DNA from: RPQJ01 sp052035645
Lineage (GTDB): Bacteria; Pseudomonadota; Gammaproteobacteria; Steroidobacterales; Steroidobacteraceae
Direction of reading: 5' to 3'
Length of the DNA: 64,000 nucleotides
NCBI GenBank assembly: GCA_052035645.1
Contig: JBPOHK010000050.1
Span: forward strand, 15,637-79,636
The notes beneath the pieces were generated by a model. That model saw only the letters and a program-made list of their open reading frames with translations, had not been told where the DNA came from and made no database searches. Each line of letters starts with the position of its first letter. Position 1 is the stretch's first letter. Below, piece by piece: positions 15,782 to 24,933 of this stretch. A program made the translations under genes and the position numbers.

Positions 15782-17866
15782 ATGTCCTCTGCCACCGTCC
15801 TGCTGGTCAGCGCCCGGCCCGACGACCTGTCGCGGGTCCGCGAGGCGCTGGCTTCGATCCGCGGCCAGCCGTACCGGCTGGAGGCGACGGCGACGCTGGC
15901 CGACGGCCTCGCGCGGATCCGCCAGGCGCAGGTCGACGCGCTGATCCTCGACTGCAACCTGCCGGACAGCCAGGGCCTCACCACTTTCCTGCGCATCCAG
16001 CCCAAGGCGACCCAGTTGCCCATCGTGGTGCTGGTGGAGGAGGACGAGGAGGATCTCGGCCGCGACGCCACCTCGCGCGGCGCGCTCGACTACCTGGTCC
16101 GGGACGCGCTCACGCCGCAGCTGCTCGAGAAGACCCTGCGCTACGCGACCGAGCGCACCCACACGCTGCTCGCGCTGAAGGCGTCCGAGCAGCGCTACCG
16201 CGAGCTGTTCCAGAACGTCACGGCGGGCGTCTTCCAGACCACGTCGGACGGCAAGTTCATGGCCGCGAACCCGGCGCTGGTGCGCATGCTCGGCTACGAC
16301 AGCGAGGACGAGCTGGTCGACCTCGACATCGCCCGCGACGTCTACATGGACCCGGACCACCGCCAGAACTGGGTGCGGGCCATGGCCGAGGGCGGCGAGG
16401 TCCACAACGCCGAGCTGGTGCTCAAGCGCAAGGACGGCAGCAAGATCGTCGTGCTGGAGAATTCCCGCGCGGTGCGCGACGGCGACGGCAAGGTGCTCTT
16501 CTACGAGGGCACGCTCACGGACATCACGGCCGCGCACGAGCTGTCGCAGCAGCTCTCGTACGACGCGAGCCACGACCCGTTGACCGGGCTCGTCAACCGG
16601 CGCGAGTTCGAGCTCAAGCTGCAGCGCGCGCTCGAGCTGGCGCAGACCGCCGGCACCACGCACGCGGTCTGCTACATGGACCTCGACCGTTTCAAGACGG
16701 TCAACGACATCTGCGGCCACGTCGCGGGCGACGAGCTGCTGCGCCAGCTCGGCCACGTGCTGCAGCAGAAGGTGCGCACCGCGGACATCGTGGCGCGGCT
16801 CGGCGGCGACGAGTTCGCCGTGTTGCTGCACAACTGCGCGGTCGGCGACGCGCTGCAGGTGTCGCAGAACCTGCTGCGCGCCGTGCAGCAGTTCGAGTTC
16901 ATCTGGGGCGCGCACAAGTTCGTGCTCGGCGCCAGCATCGGCGTGGTCGCCGTGCACGGCGGCTTCAAGCGCATCGCGCAGGTCATGAACGCGGCCGACA
17001 CGGCCTGCTACGCGGCCAAGGACTCGGGCCGCAACCGCGTGCACGTCTACCAGGAGGAGGAGACGAACCTGATGCGGCGCCACGGCGAGCTCGACTGGGT
17101 CGCCCGGGCCAAGCGCGCCCTCGCCGAGAACCGGCTGTTCCTCGAGGCGCAGGAGATCCGCCCGCTGGCCGCCGGGACCGACGACAAGCCGCATTACGAG
17201 TTGCTGGTGCGCATGCGCGACGAGACCGGCCGCGTGGTGCCGCCCGGCGCCTTCCTGCCTGCCGTGGAGCGCCACAACCTCTCGGTGCGCTACGACCGCT
17301 GGGTGATCGCGGCCGCCATGACCTGGCTCGGGCGCCACCCGGAGGTGTTCGGGCGGGCCGCGCGCTTCTTCATCAACCTGTCGCGCGATTCGATCAACGA
17401 CCCCGAGACGTTCGCCTTCATCCGCCAGGCGATCGCGGCGGAGGGCGTCGACCCGAAGCACGTCGGCTTCGAGACCGCCGAGTCGGTCGCGATCGGCAAC
17501 CTCGGCAAGGCGAACCAGCTGATCGCCGAACTGCGCCGGCTCGGCTGCGCCTTCGGGCTCGACGATTTCGGCAGCGGCGTCTCCTCGTTTGCCTACCTGA
17601 AGGCGCTCGGCGCCGACTACCTGAAGATCGACGGCATGTTCGTCGCCAACATTCCGCGCGACCGCATTGACCACACGATGGTCCGTTCCATCAAGGAAAT
17701 CGGCCACGTGATGGGCAAGAAGGTCATCGCCGAGTCGGTCGAGAGCGAGGCCGTGGTCGAGAAGCTGCGCGAGATCGGGGTCGACTACGCGCAGGGCTTC
17801 GCCATCGCCGCCCCGCGTCCGCTCGACGAACTCGTCACAGTCACCGTCGCCGACCTGCTCGGCTGA
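15782..17866 (+). CDS. REC-PAS-GGDEF-EAL cyclic-di-GMP protein
   Basis: Protein of 694 residues. Receiver-like domain 1-120 with D57 in LILDCNLPDS, but the acidic pair is replaced (VSARPDD) and the Lys is Arg (DYLVRDA), so phosphorylation is unlikely. PAS at about 133-255. GGDEF domain with RLGGDEFAVLL near residue 342 and an intact I-site RTAD five residues upstream: active cyclase with product inhibition expected. EAL domain from about 455, motif YELLVRM, with NLSRDSIND, FETAES, DDFGSG, LKIDG and AESVE all present, so phosphodiesterase residues are kept. Net activity cannot be predicted. No membrane helix, so cytosolic. Confidence 0.92.
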   Translation: MSSATVLLVSARPDDLSRVREALASIRGQPYRLEATATLADGLARIRQAQVDALILDCNLPDSQGLTTFLRIQPKATQLPIVVLVEEDEEDLGRDATSRGALDYLVRDALTPQLLEKTLRYATERTHTLLALKASEQRYRELFQNVTAGVFQTTSDGKFMAANPALVRMLGYDSEDELVDLDIARDVYMDPDHRQNWVRAMAEGGEVHNAELVLKRKDGSKIVVLENSRAVRDGDGKVLFYEGTLTDITAAHELSQQLSYDASHDPLTGLVNRREFELKLQRALELAQTAGTTHAVCYMDLDRFKTVNDICGHVAGDELLRQLGHVLQQKVRTADIVARLGGDEFAVLLHNCAVGDALQVSQNLLRAVQQFEFIWGAHKFVLGASIGVVAVHGGFKRIAQVMNAADTACYAAKDSGRNRVHVYQEEETNLMRRHGELDWVARAKRALAENRLFLEAQEIRPLAAGTDDKPHYELLVRMRDETGRVVPPGAFLPAVERHNLSVRYDRWVIAAAMTWLGRHPEVFGRAARFFINLSRDSINDPETFAFIRQAIAAEGVDPKHVGFETAESVAIGNLGKANQLIAELRRLGCAFGLDDFGSGVSSFAYLKALGADYLKIDGMFVANIPRDRIDHTMVRSIKEIGHVMGKKVIAESVESEAVVEKLREIGVDYAQGFAIAAPRPLDELVTVTVADLLG

Positions 17867-17905
17867 ACCCGCACCGTCCGGTCGGGTGTCTCGCGTGGGT
17901 CGGGG

Positions 17906-17934
17906 TTGTAATTAATCGGACGGTTGATTAATAT
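17906..17934 (+). promoter_or_regulatory. Promoter and operator of the tetR-efflux cassette
   Basis: -35 TTGTAA (17906-17911), 17-bp spacer, -10 TAATAT (17929-17934). A perfect 7-bp inverted repeat ATTAATC-N8-GATTAAT (17911-17932) fills the spacer, the classic place for TetR autorepression. The predicted start of transcription falls at or next to the ATG at 17941, and no Shine-Dalgarno precedes it, so the message may be leaderless. Confidence 0.65.
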
Positions 17935-17940
17935 CTGCCC

Positions 17941-18624
17941 ATGTGCCCTCCGACCTCGCCGACGCCCAGCCCGGCCACCCGGCTCCGACGACCCGGCCGG
18001 CCGCCCGGCGGCGGACCGGCCGTGCGCGAGGCGTTGCTCGACGGGGCGCGCCAGCTGTTCCTCGCGCGCGGCTTTGCCTCGGTCACCATCCGCGAGATTG
18101 CCCGGGCGGCGGGCACGTCCACCGCGACCATCCACTACCACTTCGGCGACAAGCTCGGCCTGTACCGGGCGATGCTCGAGGACGCGATTGCGCCGGTGCT
18201 CGAGGCGCTGCAGCGCCTGGGCTCGCCGGATCACGCCGCGCAGGTGGAGCTCACCGAAGTCGTCGGCCTGTACCAGCAGATGCTCGCCCGCAACCCGTGG
18301 GTGCCGGCGCTGATCGTGCAGGAGGTCCTGACCGAGGGCGGGCAGTTCCGTGCGCAGTTCATCGAGCACTTCGCCGGCCGGCTGGCCCCGCTGGTGATCC
18401 GGATCATCGCGCGCGAACAGGCGCGCGGCGCCCTGCGCGCCGACGTCGACCCGCGGCTCGCCGCGCTTTCGGCCATGAGCCTGACCGTGTTTCCCTTCCT
18501 CGCCCTGCCCGTCGCGCGGCAGGTACTCGGGCTCGACATTGCGGGTGCCGACCTCGAGACGCTGACGACGCACACGCGCCGGGTGGTGCTGGCGGGCATC
18601 GGAGCGCCGGGAGCCGCCGCATGA
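17941..18624 (+). CDS. TetR-family repressor, CecR/YbiH-like
   Basis: Repressor of 227 residues. HTH at about 22-75: VREALLDGARQLFLARGFAS, then VTIREIARAAGTSTATIHYHF. The long ligand-binding domain is of the CerR/CecR C-terminal type. It heads an operon with an HlyD-like lipoprotein, an ABC ATPase and an ABC-2 permease, the same order as cecR-ybhGFSR of E. coli. The operator overlapping its promoter suggests it represses the whole operon. Inducer unknown; in E. coli the system is linked to antibiotic sensitivity. The stop overlaps the next start as ATGA. Confidence 0.88.
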   Translation: MCPPTSPTPSPATRLRRPGRPPGGGPAVREALLDGARQLFLARGFASVTIREIARAAGTSTATIHYHFGDKLGLYRAMLEDAIAPVLEALQRLGSPDHAAQVELTEVVGLYQQMLARNPWVPALIVQEVLTEGGQFRAQFIEHFAGRLAPLVIRIIAREQARGALRADVDPRLAALSAMSLTVFPFLALPVARQVLGLDIAGADLETLTTHTRRVVLAGIGAPGAAA

Positions 18625-19595
18625 ACGGGTACCTGCCGATGCGTTGCGGCGCGCTGCTGCTCGCGGGCGTGGCGCTCGCCGGTTGCGGCCCCGAGGGCAA
18701 TGGGTTCGAGGTCCACGGCACGCTCGAGCGCGACCGCCTCGAACTGGTGGCCGAGTCGAACGAGCGCATCGTCGAGGTCGCCGTACACGAGGGCGACCGG
18801 GTCGCCGCCGGCGCCGTGCTGCTGCGCCAGGAGGCGGGCACGATGCAGCCGCGCCTCGACCAGGCGCGCGCCGGCGTCACGGAGTCGGAGCGGCGCCTCG
18901 AGGAACTGCAGCACGGCCCGCGCGCGCGCGAGATCGACGAGGCGCGTGCGTCCGCAGCCGGCGCGCAGAGCACCTACGACACCGACCGTCGCGAGTTCGA
19001 GCGGGTGAAGTCGCTCGTCGAGCGCCGCCTGCTCGCGGAGTCGCAGCTGGACCAGGCCCGCGCCCGCCGGGACGCGTCGGCCGCGGCGCGCGACCGGGCC
19101 CAGGCGCAGTTGAGGCTGCTGCTCGAGGGCACGCGCTCCGAGCAGGTGCAGCAGGCGCAGGCCGCCGTGGCGCGCGCACGGGCGGCGCTCGCGGAACTGG
19201 AGACGTCGGCCGTGCGCTACGAAGTGCGCGCGCCGCGGGCAGGGCGCATCGAGGCGCTGCCCTACAAGCTCGGCGAGCGGCCGCCCGCCGGGGCTCCCGT
19301 GGTCGTGATGATCGCGGACGGCGCGCCCTATGCGCGGGTCTACGTGCCGGAGCCGCTGCGCGTGCGTTTCGCCGCCGGGCGCGCGGTCGAGCTGACGGTC
19401 GACGGCGTCGCGGAGCCGCTGCACGGCACCGTGCGCTACGTCTCCGCCGAGGCGGCCTACACGCCCTATTACGCGCTGACGCAGAAAGACCGCAGCCGGC
19501 TCAGCTACCTCGCCGAGGTCACGGTCGACGATCCGCGTGCGGCCGACCTGCCGGTGGGCGTCCCGGTGCAGGTCCGCGTACCGGCGGCCGACTAG
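18621..19595 (+). CDS. HlyD/YbhG-type periplasmic adaptor, predicted lipoprotein
   Basis: Adaptor of 324 residues. The N-terminus has a lipobox (LLAGVALAGC, lipidated C22) rather than a membrane anchor. A biotinyl-lipoyl-like half (VEVAVHEGDRVAAGAVLLR) is followed by a long coiled-coil hairpin (about 70-185, rich in Arg/Ala/Glu), the second lipoyl half (YEVRAPRAGRIEALPYKLGE) and a beta-barrel. It should link the ABC exporter to an outer-membrane channel; no TolC-like gene is nearby. ATGA overlap with tetR gives translational coupling. Confidence 0.87.
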   Translation: MNGYLPMRCGALLLAGVALAGCGPEGNGFEVHGTLERDRLELVAESNERIVEVAVHEGDRVAAGAVLLRQEAGTMQPRLDQARAGVTESERRLEELQHGPRAREIDEARASAAGAQSTYDTDRREFERVKSLVERRLLAESQLDQARARRDASAAARDRAQAQLRLLLEGTRSEQVQQAQAAVARARAALAELETSAVRYEVRAPRAGRIEALPYKLGERPPAGAPVVVMIADGAPYARVYVPEPLRVRFAAGRAVELTVDGVAEPLHGTVRYVSAEAAYTPYYALTQKDRSRLSYLAEVTVDDPRAADLPVGVPVQVRVPAAD

Positions 19596-19604
19596 GGTCC
19601 GCCC

Positions 19605-20552
19605 GTGCAGTCGCCCGCATCCGCCATCGTCGCGCGCGGGCTGACCCGCGACTTCGGTCGCGTGCGGGCGGTCGACGGCGTCGACCTCGACATCCCGCGG
19701 GCGCGCATCTACGGGTTCCTCGGGCCCAACGGCTCCGGCAAGTCGACGACCATCCGCATGCTGTGCGGCCTGCTGCGGCCGACGGCCGGCTCGGTCGCCG
19801 TGCTCGGCCACGAGATGCCGCGCGACGCCGAGCGCCTGCGCCGCAGCCTCGGCTACATGACCCAGAAATTCTCGCTGTGGGACGACCTCACGGTGCGCGA
19901 GAACCTCGAGTTCATGGCGCGCATCTTCGGGCTCGATCCGGCCCGTCGCCGCGCCCGCATCGATGCGGCGAGCGAGGAGTATGGCCTGCACGCGCTGCTC
20001 GGCCAGCGCGCCGGCACGATGAGCGGCGGCCAGCGCCAGCGCCTCGCGCTCGCCGGGGCGACGCTGCACGAGCCGGAGCTGCTGCTGCTCGACGAGCCCA
20101 CCAGCGCGGTCGACCCGCAGAGCCGGCGCGACTTCTGGGAGAGCCTGTTCACGCTGGTCGAGCGCGGCGTGACCATCCTCGTGTCCACCCACTACATGGA
20201 CGAGGCCGAGCGCTGCCACCGGCTCGCCATCCTCGCCGAGGGCCGGCTGGTGGCCGAGGGCGAGCCGAAGCGCCTGATGGCGGACATCCCCGCCAGCGTG
20301 GTCGAGATCGAGGCCGGGGACATCGCAGCCGCGCGGACCGCGCTGCAGGCGGACGGGGCCGTGCGCAGCGTCGCGCAGCTCGGCACGCGGCTGCACGCAC
20401 TGCTCGATCCCGCCGTGGCGGAGCCGGCGGCGCGGGTGAGCGCAAGACTGCGCGACGGCGCCGTGGCGGCCGAGGTCGCGCAGGTGCACGCGAGCCTCGA
20501 GGACGTGTTCGTCGCGGCGACCGGCTTCGGCAGGCCGGCGGCGGGGGGCTGA
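19605..20552 (+). CDS. ABC exporter ATPase, single domain (YbhF/CcmA-like)
   Basis: ATPase of 315 residues: Walker A GPNGSGKST, Q-loop in YMTQKFSLWDDLTV, signature MSGGQRQRLALA, Walker B LLLLDEPTSAVDP and the switch His in STHYMDEAE. The C-terminal ~90 residues form the extra domain of drug/ABC-2 type ATPases (DrrA-like). E. coli YbhF has two fused ATPase domains; this one has one and so would act as a homodimer. GTG start, 9 bases after the adaptor gene. Confidence 0.9.
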   Translation: MQSPASAIVARGLTRDFGRVRAVDGVDLDIPRARIYGFLGPNGSGKSTTIRMLCGLLRPTAGSVAVLGHEMPRDAERLRRSLGYMTQKFSLWDDLTVRENLEFMARIFGLDPARRRARIDAASEEYGLHALLGQRAGTMSGGQRQRLALAGATLHEPELLLLDEPTSAVDPQSRRDFWESLFTLVERGVTILVSTHYMDEAERCHRLAILAEGRLVAEGEPKRLMADIPASVVEIEAGDIAAARTALQADGAVRSVAQLGTRLHALLDPAVAEPAARVSARLRDGAVAAEVAQVHASLEDVFVAATGFGRPAAGG

Positions 20553-20555
20553 GCC

Positions 20556-21647
20556 ATGTTCGAGCGCGTGCTCGCGATCATGCTCAAGGAAGCGCGCCAG
20601 CTCTCGCGCGACCGCCTGACGTTCGGGATGATCGTCGGCATCCCGATGATGCAGATGCTGCTGTTCGGCTACGCCATCAACTTCGACGTGCGCGACCTGC
20701 GCGCCGCGGTGGTCGACCAGGCGCAGACCAGCGGCTCGCGCGCGCTGGTGGCCGACCTGCAGGCGAGCGGGGTGATCCGCTTCGCCGCGCCGAGCGCGAG
20801 CATCGCGGAACTGCGCCGGCGCATGCGCGTCGGCGAGGTCAGCGTGGGCGTGGTGGTGCCGGCGGACTTCGAGCGTCGTCGTCTCGAGCGCGACCGCGCC
20901 GCCGTGCAGCTGCTGGTCGACGGCTCGGAGCCGATCATCGACAGCGTGGCGCGGGGGCTCGCGGCCGTGCCGCTGCCCGGGCGCGCCGGCCGCTACGCCT
21001 CGCGCGTGCAGGCCTACGAGGTGCGCACCGAGTACAACCCGGAGCGCCGCACCGCGGTGCAGGTGGTGCCGGCGCTGATCGGCGTGATCCTCAACATGAC
21101 CATGGTGATCTTCACGGCCGGGGCCATCGTGCGCGAGCGCGAGCGCGGCAACCTGGAGCTGCTGATCACGACGCCGATCCGTTCGTGGGAACTGATGGCG
21201 GGCAAGCTGCTGCCCTACGTGCTGATCGGACTCGTGCAGACGACCCTGGTGCTGGTGCTGGGCGCGCTGCTGTTCGACGTGCCGGTCAACGGACGGCTGC
21301 TCGACCTGTACGGCGCGGCGATTCTGTTCATCGCCGCGACGCTGACGCTCGGACTGGTGGTGTCGACGTTCGCGCAGACGCAGTTCCAGGCGTTCCAGCT
21401 GGCCTTCGCGACCCTGCTGCCGTCGATCCTGCTGTCGGGCTTCATGTTCCCGTTCGACGGCATGCCGCCGTTCGCGCAATGGATCGCGCAGGTGCTGCCG
21501 CTCACGCATTTCGTGGTGATGGTGCGCGGAATCATCCTGCGCGGCGCCGCGCTCACCGAGCTCTACCTGCCCGCGGCCAAGCTCGGCGTGTTCCTGCTGG
21601 TGGCGCTGGCCGTCGCCACGCTGCGCTTCCACAAGCGCCTGGATTAA
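20556..21647 (+). CDS. ABC-2 type permease (YbhS/YbhR-like)
   Basis: Permease of 363 residues. One N-terminal helix (about 20-40), a large periplasmic domain (40-175, starts AINFDVRDLRAAVVDQ), then five helices from about 178 (VIFTAGAIVRERERGNLELL is the conserved coupling region). E. coli has two permeases (YbhS, YbhR); here there is one, so a homodimer with two copies of the ATPase is expected. Substrate unknown. It ends in TAA at 21645-21647, directly at a large palindrome that also follows the convergent phaC. Confidence 0.9.
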   Translation: MFERVLAIMLKEARQLSRDRLTFGMIVGIPMMQMLLFGYAINFDVRDLRAAVVDQAQTSGSRALVADLQASGVIRFAAPSASIAELRRRMRVGEVSVGVVVPADFERRRLERDRAAVQLLVDGSEPIIDSVARGLAAVPLPGRAGRYASRVQAYEVRTEYNPERRTAVQVVPALIGVILNMTMVIFTAGAIVRERERGNLELLITTPIRSWELMAGKLLPYVLIGLVQTTLVLVLGALLFDVPVNGRLLDLYGAAILFIAATLTLGLVVSTFAQTQFQAFQLAFATLLPSILLSGFMFPFDGMPPFAQWIAQVLPLTHFVVMVRGIILRGAALTELYLPAAKLGVFLLVALAVATLRFHKRLD

Positions 21648-21716
21648 TAGGGGACACTCACTATTTTTTCAGCGGGGACTGTCCCCTCTCTGAAAAAATA
21701 GTGAGTGTCCCCTATT
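21646..21716. repeat. REP-like palindrome, copy 1; bidirectional terminator
   Basis: Perfect 27-bp inverted repeat: the arm starting AATAGGGGACACTCACTATT (21646-21672) is complemented exactly at 21690-21716. The 17-base centre contains a second palindrome, GGGGAC-T-GTCCCC (21674-21686). Both outer flanks are AT-rich with T runs, so it can terminate transcription from both sides. It fills the space exactly between the stop codons of the permease gene and phaC. A degenerate copy lies at 33309-33363. The GGGGAC...GTCCCC pattern resembles REP/BIME sequences mobilised by RAYT transposases; no RAYT gene is in the window. Confidence 0.85.
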
Positions 21717-23471
21717 TTATTTTTCGAGGACGTATTCGCCGGGGGCGTCGCAGAGCGGCTTCAGGCCCTGCTTCGGCGCACCCATCTTCGGCGGGGCGAC
21801 GCGGGTCTTGCTCGAGTGCTGCTCCAGCCAGGCGGCGAACGTCGGCCACCACGACCCCGCGTGCAGTGCGGCCTTCTCCAGGTACTTCTCCTGCGACAGA
21901 AGCCGCGCACCCGCCTTGGTGTGGTGCACGCGGTGCCGGCGCTTCGGGTGCTGCGGGCCGCTGATGATGCCGGCGTTGTGCCCGCCGCTCGTGAGGCAGA
22001 AGGTGTAGTCCGCCGAGCGCACCAGCCGGCCCACCTTGTAGACCGACTGCCACGGTGCCACGTGGTCGGTCTCGGTGCCGACGACGAACATCGGCAGGGT
22101 GACGTCGGCGAGGTTCAGCGTCTCGCCGAGCGCGACGTAGCGTCCCTCGGCGAGGTCGTTGTTCAGGTAGAGCTGGTAGAGGTAGTCGGTGTGCATGCGA
22201 TACGCCATGCGCGTGCCGTCGGCGTTCCACGACATCAGGTCGTTCATGCCGAGTCGCTCGCCCTTGAGGTAGGTCGTCACCGACGGCGACCACAGCAGGT
22301 CGTAGGTGCGCAGCATCTGGAAGGCGCCGCCCATCTGCCGGCTCTCGAGCACGCCTTCCTTCCACATCATCGCCTCGAGCATGGCCAGCTGCGCCGGGCT
22401 GATGAACACCGACAGTTCACCGGGCTCGCTGAAATCGGTCTGCGCCGCGAACATCGTCGCCGTGGCGAGGCGCTCGTCGTCGCGCGCCGCGAGCGCCGCG
22501 GTCGCGATCGACAGCAGCGTGCCGCCGATGCAGTAGCCGACGCCGTGCACTTTGCGCTTCGGCACGATGGCGTTGATCGCATCGAGCGCGCCGAGCACGC
22601 CGAGCGTCAGGTAGTCGTCCATCGTGACGTCGCGGTCCTCGGCGGTCGGGTTCTTCCACGAGATCATGAACACCGTGTGGCCGAGGTCGGTGAGGTACTT
22701 CACCAGCGAGTTCTTCGGCGACAGGTCGAGGATGTAGTACTTCATGATCCACGCCGGCACGATCAGCACCGGCTCGGCGAACACCGTACTGGTGGTCGGC
22801 GAGTACTGGATCAGTTCCATCAGCCGGTTGCGCAGCACCACCTTGCCCTGGCAGGTGGCCGTCTGCTCGCCCACGCGGTAGTGCTCGGTGCCCACCGGGC
22901 CGAGTCCCTTGAACATGCGCTGCACGTCCTCGGCGAGGTGCTTCGCGCCGCGCACGAGGTTCTGGCCGTTCTCCTGCAGCGTCTGGTTCACGAGCTGCGG
23001 ATTGGTCGGCAGGTAGTTGTCCGGGGCCAGCACCTCGAGGCCCTCGCGCACCGTGAACCCGACGAGGTTCTCGGCGGACTCGTCGGCGCCCGGCACCTCC
23101 CTCACGGCCGCGCGCGCCACATCGGCGGCGGCGAGGAACGACTGCGCCAGCACGTTGAACGGGAACTTCTGCCAGGCCGGATCGGCGAAGCGATGGGCGT
23201 AGGGGGTGCCCGCGGCTGCCGGCGGCGGGGCCTCGCCGCGCAGTGCGGCCCCGGTGAACTGCGCGAGCGCGAGGGACTTCTGCAGCACGTCCCCGGCGAG
23301 CGTCGCCTGGCGGCCGGGCGCCCGCGCGAGATGGGAGAGCACGTTCATCCAGGCGCCGCCTAAGGCCTGCGGCGACATGCCCGCGGTCCACTGGCCGAGC
23401 GTCGCGAGGAATTGCCGGGATGCGTCGTCCGAGACCAGCGTCCTGCCCTTGCGTCCTTCGCCTGCCGCCAT
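21717..23471 (-). CDS. phaC: Class I poly(3-hydroxyalkanoate) synthase
   Basis: Synthase of 584 residues, normal class I length, that polymerises (R)-3-hydroxyacyl-CoA at the PHA granule surface. Lipase-like box GYCIGG with catalytic C314, Asp in VVGTETDHVAPW and His in TSGGHNAGII. The N-terminal domain carries FPFNVLAQSF and NPQLVNQTL, typical of PhaC. It stands alone: no phaA, phaB, phaR or phasin nearby. Its stop codon abuts the REP-like palindrome. Confidence 0.95.
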   Translation of the reverse strand: MAAGEGRKGRTLVSDDASRQFLATLGQWTAGMSPQALGGAWMNVLSHLARAPGRQATLAGDVLQKSLALAQFTGAALRGEAPPPAAAGTPYAHRFADPAWQKFPFNVLAQSFLAAADVARAAVREVPGADESAENLVGFTVREGLEVLAPDNYLPTNPQLVNQTLQENGQNLVRGAKHLAEDVQRMFKGLGPVGTEHYRVGEQTATCQGKVVLRNRLMELIQYSPTTSTVFAEPVLIVPAWIMKYYILDLSPKNSLVKYLTDLGHTVFMISWKNPTAEDRDVTMDDYLTLGVLGALDAINAIVPKRKVHGVGYCIGGTLLSIATAALAARDDERLATATMFAAQTDFSEPGELSVFISPAQLAMLEAMMWKEGVLESRQMGGAFQMLRTYDLLWSPSVTTYLKGERLGMNDLMSWNADGTRMAYRMHTDYLYQLYLNNDLAEGRYVALGETLNLADVTLPMFVVGTETDHVAPWQSVYKVGRLVRSADYTFCLTSGGHNAGIISGPQHPKRRHRVHHTKAGARLLSQEKYLEKAALHAGSWWPTFAAWLEQHSSKTRVAPPKMGAPKQGLKPLCDAPGEYVLEK

Positions 23472-23570
23472 GGTCGTGCTCTCCCCGGGGACGGATACTG
23501 CAGTGCAAAATGTCCGGCCAGTATAGCGACCGGACCCCTCCCCGCAAGGCGGCGAGCCGCCCCGGGGTCG

Positions 23571-24779
23571 TCAGAGCGTCTTGAGGTCCACGGCCGGATC
23601 GGCCAGCTTCGCCGGGTCGGGGTGCTTGCGCTCGCCGATCCACTTCCTGCCGGTCATGAAGTCCTTGGGCGAATTCACCGCGTCCACGGCCAGCAGCTCG
23701 CCGCCGCCGAGGTAGTACAACGCGAACCTGCCGCTGTCGGGGTCGCCGCGCACGACGCTCTGGTCGTAGCCCTGCGACAGTCCGGCGATCTGCAGCTTCA
23801 CGTCGTACTGGTCCGACCAGAACCACGGGATGTGCTCGTGCCGGGCCGGCTTGCCGCAGATGTTCGAGGCGGCGACCCGGGCCTGCTCGACGGCGTTGTC
23901 CACCGACTCGAGGCGCAGCTTGCGGCCGTAGCGCACGCTCGGGTGGAAGGTGCAGTCGCCCGCCGCGTAGACGTTCGGGTCGGAGGTCCGGCATTGCTCG
24001 TCGACGACGATGCCGTTCTCGCAGCGGATGCCGGCCGCGGCGGCCAGCGAGACCTCGGGCAGGATGCCGACGCCGACGATCACGATGTCCGCCGGGAACT
24101 CGCGCCCGCCGCAGACCACGGCGCGCACCCGGTCGTCGCCGCGGAAGGCCGAGACCGAGGTGTTGCAGTGGATGCGCACGCCCTCGCGCTCGTGGCGCCG
24201 CGTGTAGAAGGTCGACAGCTCCGGCGCGACCACGCGATTGAGCGGCCGGTCCGCCATCTCGAGCACGTCGACCTCGAGCCCGAGGTGACGGGCCGAGGCC
24301 GCGGCCTCGAGGCCGATGTAGCCCGCGCCGACCACCACCATGCGCTTCGCGCCCGCCAGCTCGGCACGGATGCCCTCGACGTCGGCGATCGTGCGCAGGT
24401 AATGGATGCCCTTGAGGCCGTGGCCCGGCACGTCGAGCAGGCGCGGCCGGCCGCCGAGGCACAGGATCAGGTGGTCGTAGTGCAGTTCGCCGCCGTCGCT
24501 GAGGCGCAGCCGCCGGTCGGCCCGGTCGAGCGCGGTCGCGCGGACCCCGAGCCGCGTCTCGGCGTGCGCCTGCTCGTAGAACTGCGGGCTGCGCAGCAGC
24601 AGCCGCTCGCGTTCCATCTCGCCGGACAGGAACTTCTTCGACAGCGGCGGGCGGTTGTACGGCAGGTGCGGCTCGTCGCCGACCAGGACGACCGGCCCGG
24701 TGTGCCCTTCCCGGCGCAGGGTATCGACGGCCTGGACCGATGCGTGACTGGCTCCGACGATGACGACCGTACCGGACAT
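23571..24779 (-). CDS. FAD-dependent ferredoxin/rubredoxin reductase-like protein
   Basis: Flavoprotein of 402 residues of the putidaredoxin-reductase/BphA4 type. FAD-binding VVIVGASHASVQAVDTL at the N-terminus (GxSxA variant of GxGxxG), LPYNRPPLSKKFL, NAD-binding VVVGAGYIGLEAA at about 150, and the second FAD motif VYAAGDC near 280. The C-terminal reductase domain is present (WFWSDQYDVKLQIAG). It transfers electrons from NAD(P)H to a ferredoxin. No adrenodoxin-type ferredoxin or P450 lies beside it, so the partner is unknown. The ATG at 24777-24779 fits the first beta strand. Confidence 0.9.
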   Translation of the reverse strand: MSGTVVIVGASHASVQAVDTLRREGHTGPVVLVGDEPHLPYNRPPLSKKFLSGEMERERLLLRSPQFYEQAHAETRLGVRATALDRADRRLRLSDGGELHYDHLILCLGGRPRLLDVPGHGLKGIHYLRTIADVEGIRAELAGAKRMVVVGAGYIGLEAAASARHLGLEVDVLEMADRPLNRVVAPELSTFYTRRHEREGVRIHCNTSVSAFRGDDRVRAVVCGGREFPADIVIVGVGILPEVSLAAAAGIRCENGIVVDEQCRTSDPNVYAAGDCTFHPSVRYGRKLRLESVDNAVEQARVAASNICGKPARHEHIPWFWSDQYDVKLQIAGLSQGYDQSVVRGDPDSGRFALYYLGGGELLAVDAVNSPKDFMTGRKWIGERKHPDPAKLADPAVDLKTL

Positions 24780-24933
24780 GGACTGACTCTCTCGCAGCGC
24801 CCGCCGAGGGACGGGCATGTCGGTCGGCTTTATAACCGCACGCGGGGGGGTCCGACAAAGAAGTCGAGCGGTCACGGGCGGCTCTGGCTATCCTTGGCCA
24901 CGCACCATGGGCGGGCGGAGCGGGCCGGTCGCC

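Noticed and set aside
18231..21632. A 1133-codon open frame on the minus strand opposite the efflux cassette
   Set aside because: It is opposite well-supported genes with clear motifs, is made of Arg/His/Ala/Gln-rich low-complexity text, and shows no domain. Long antisense frames are expected at this GC content.
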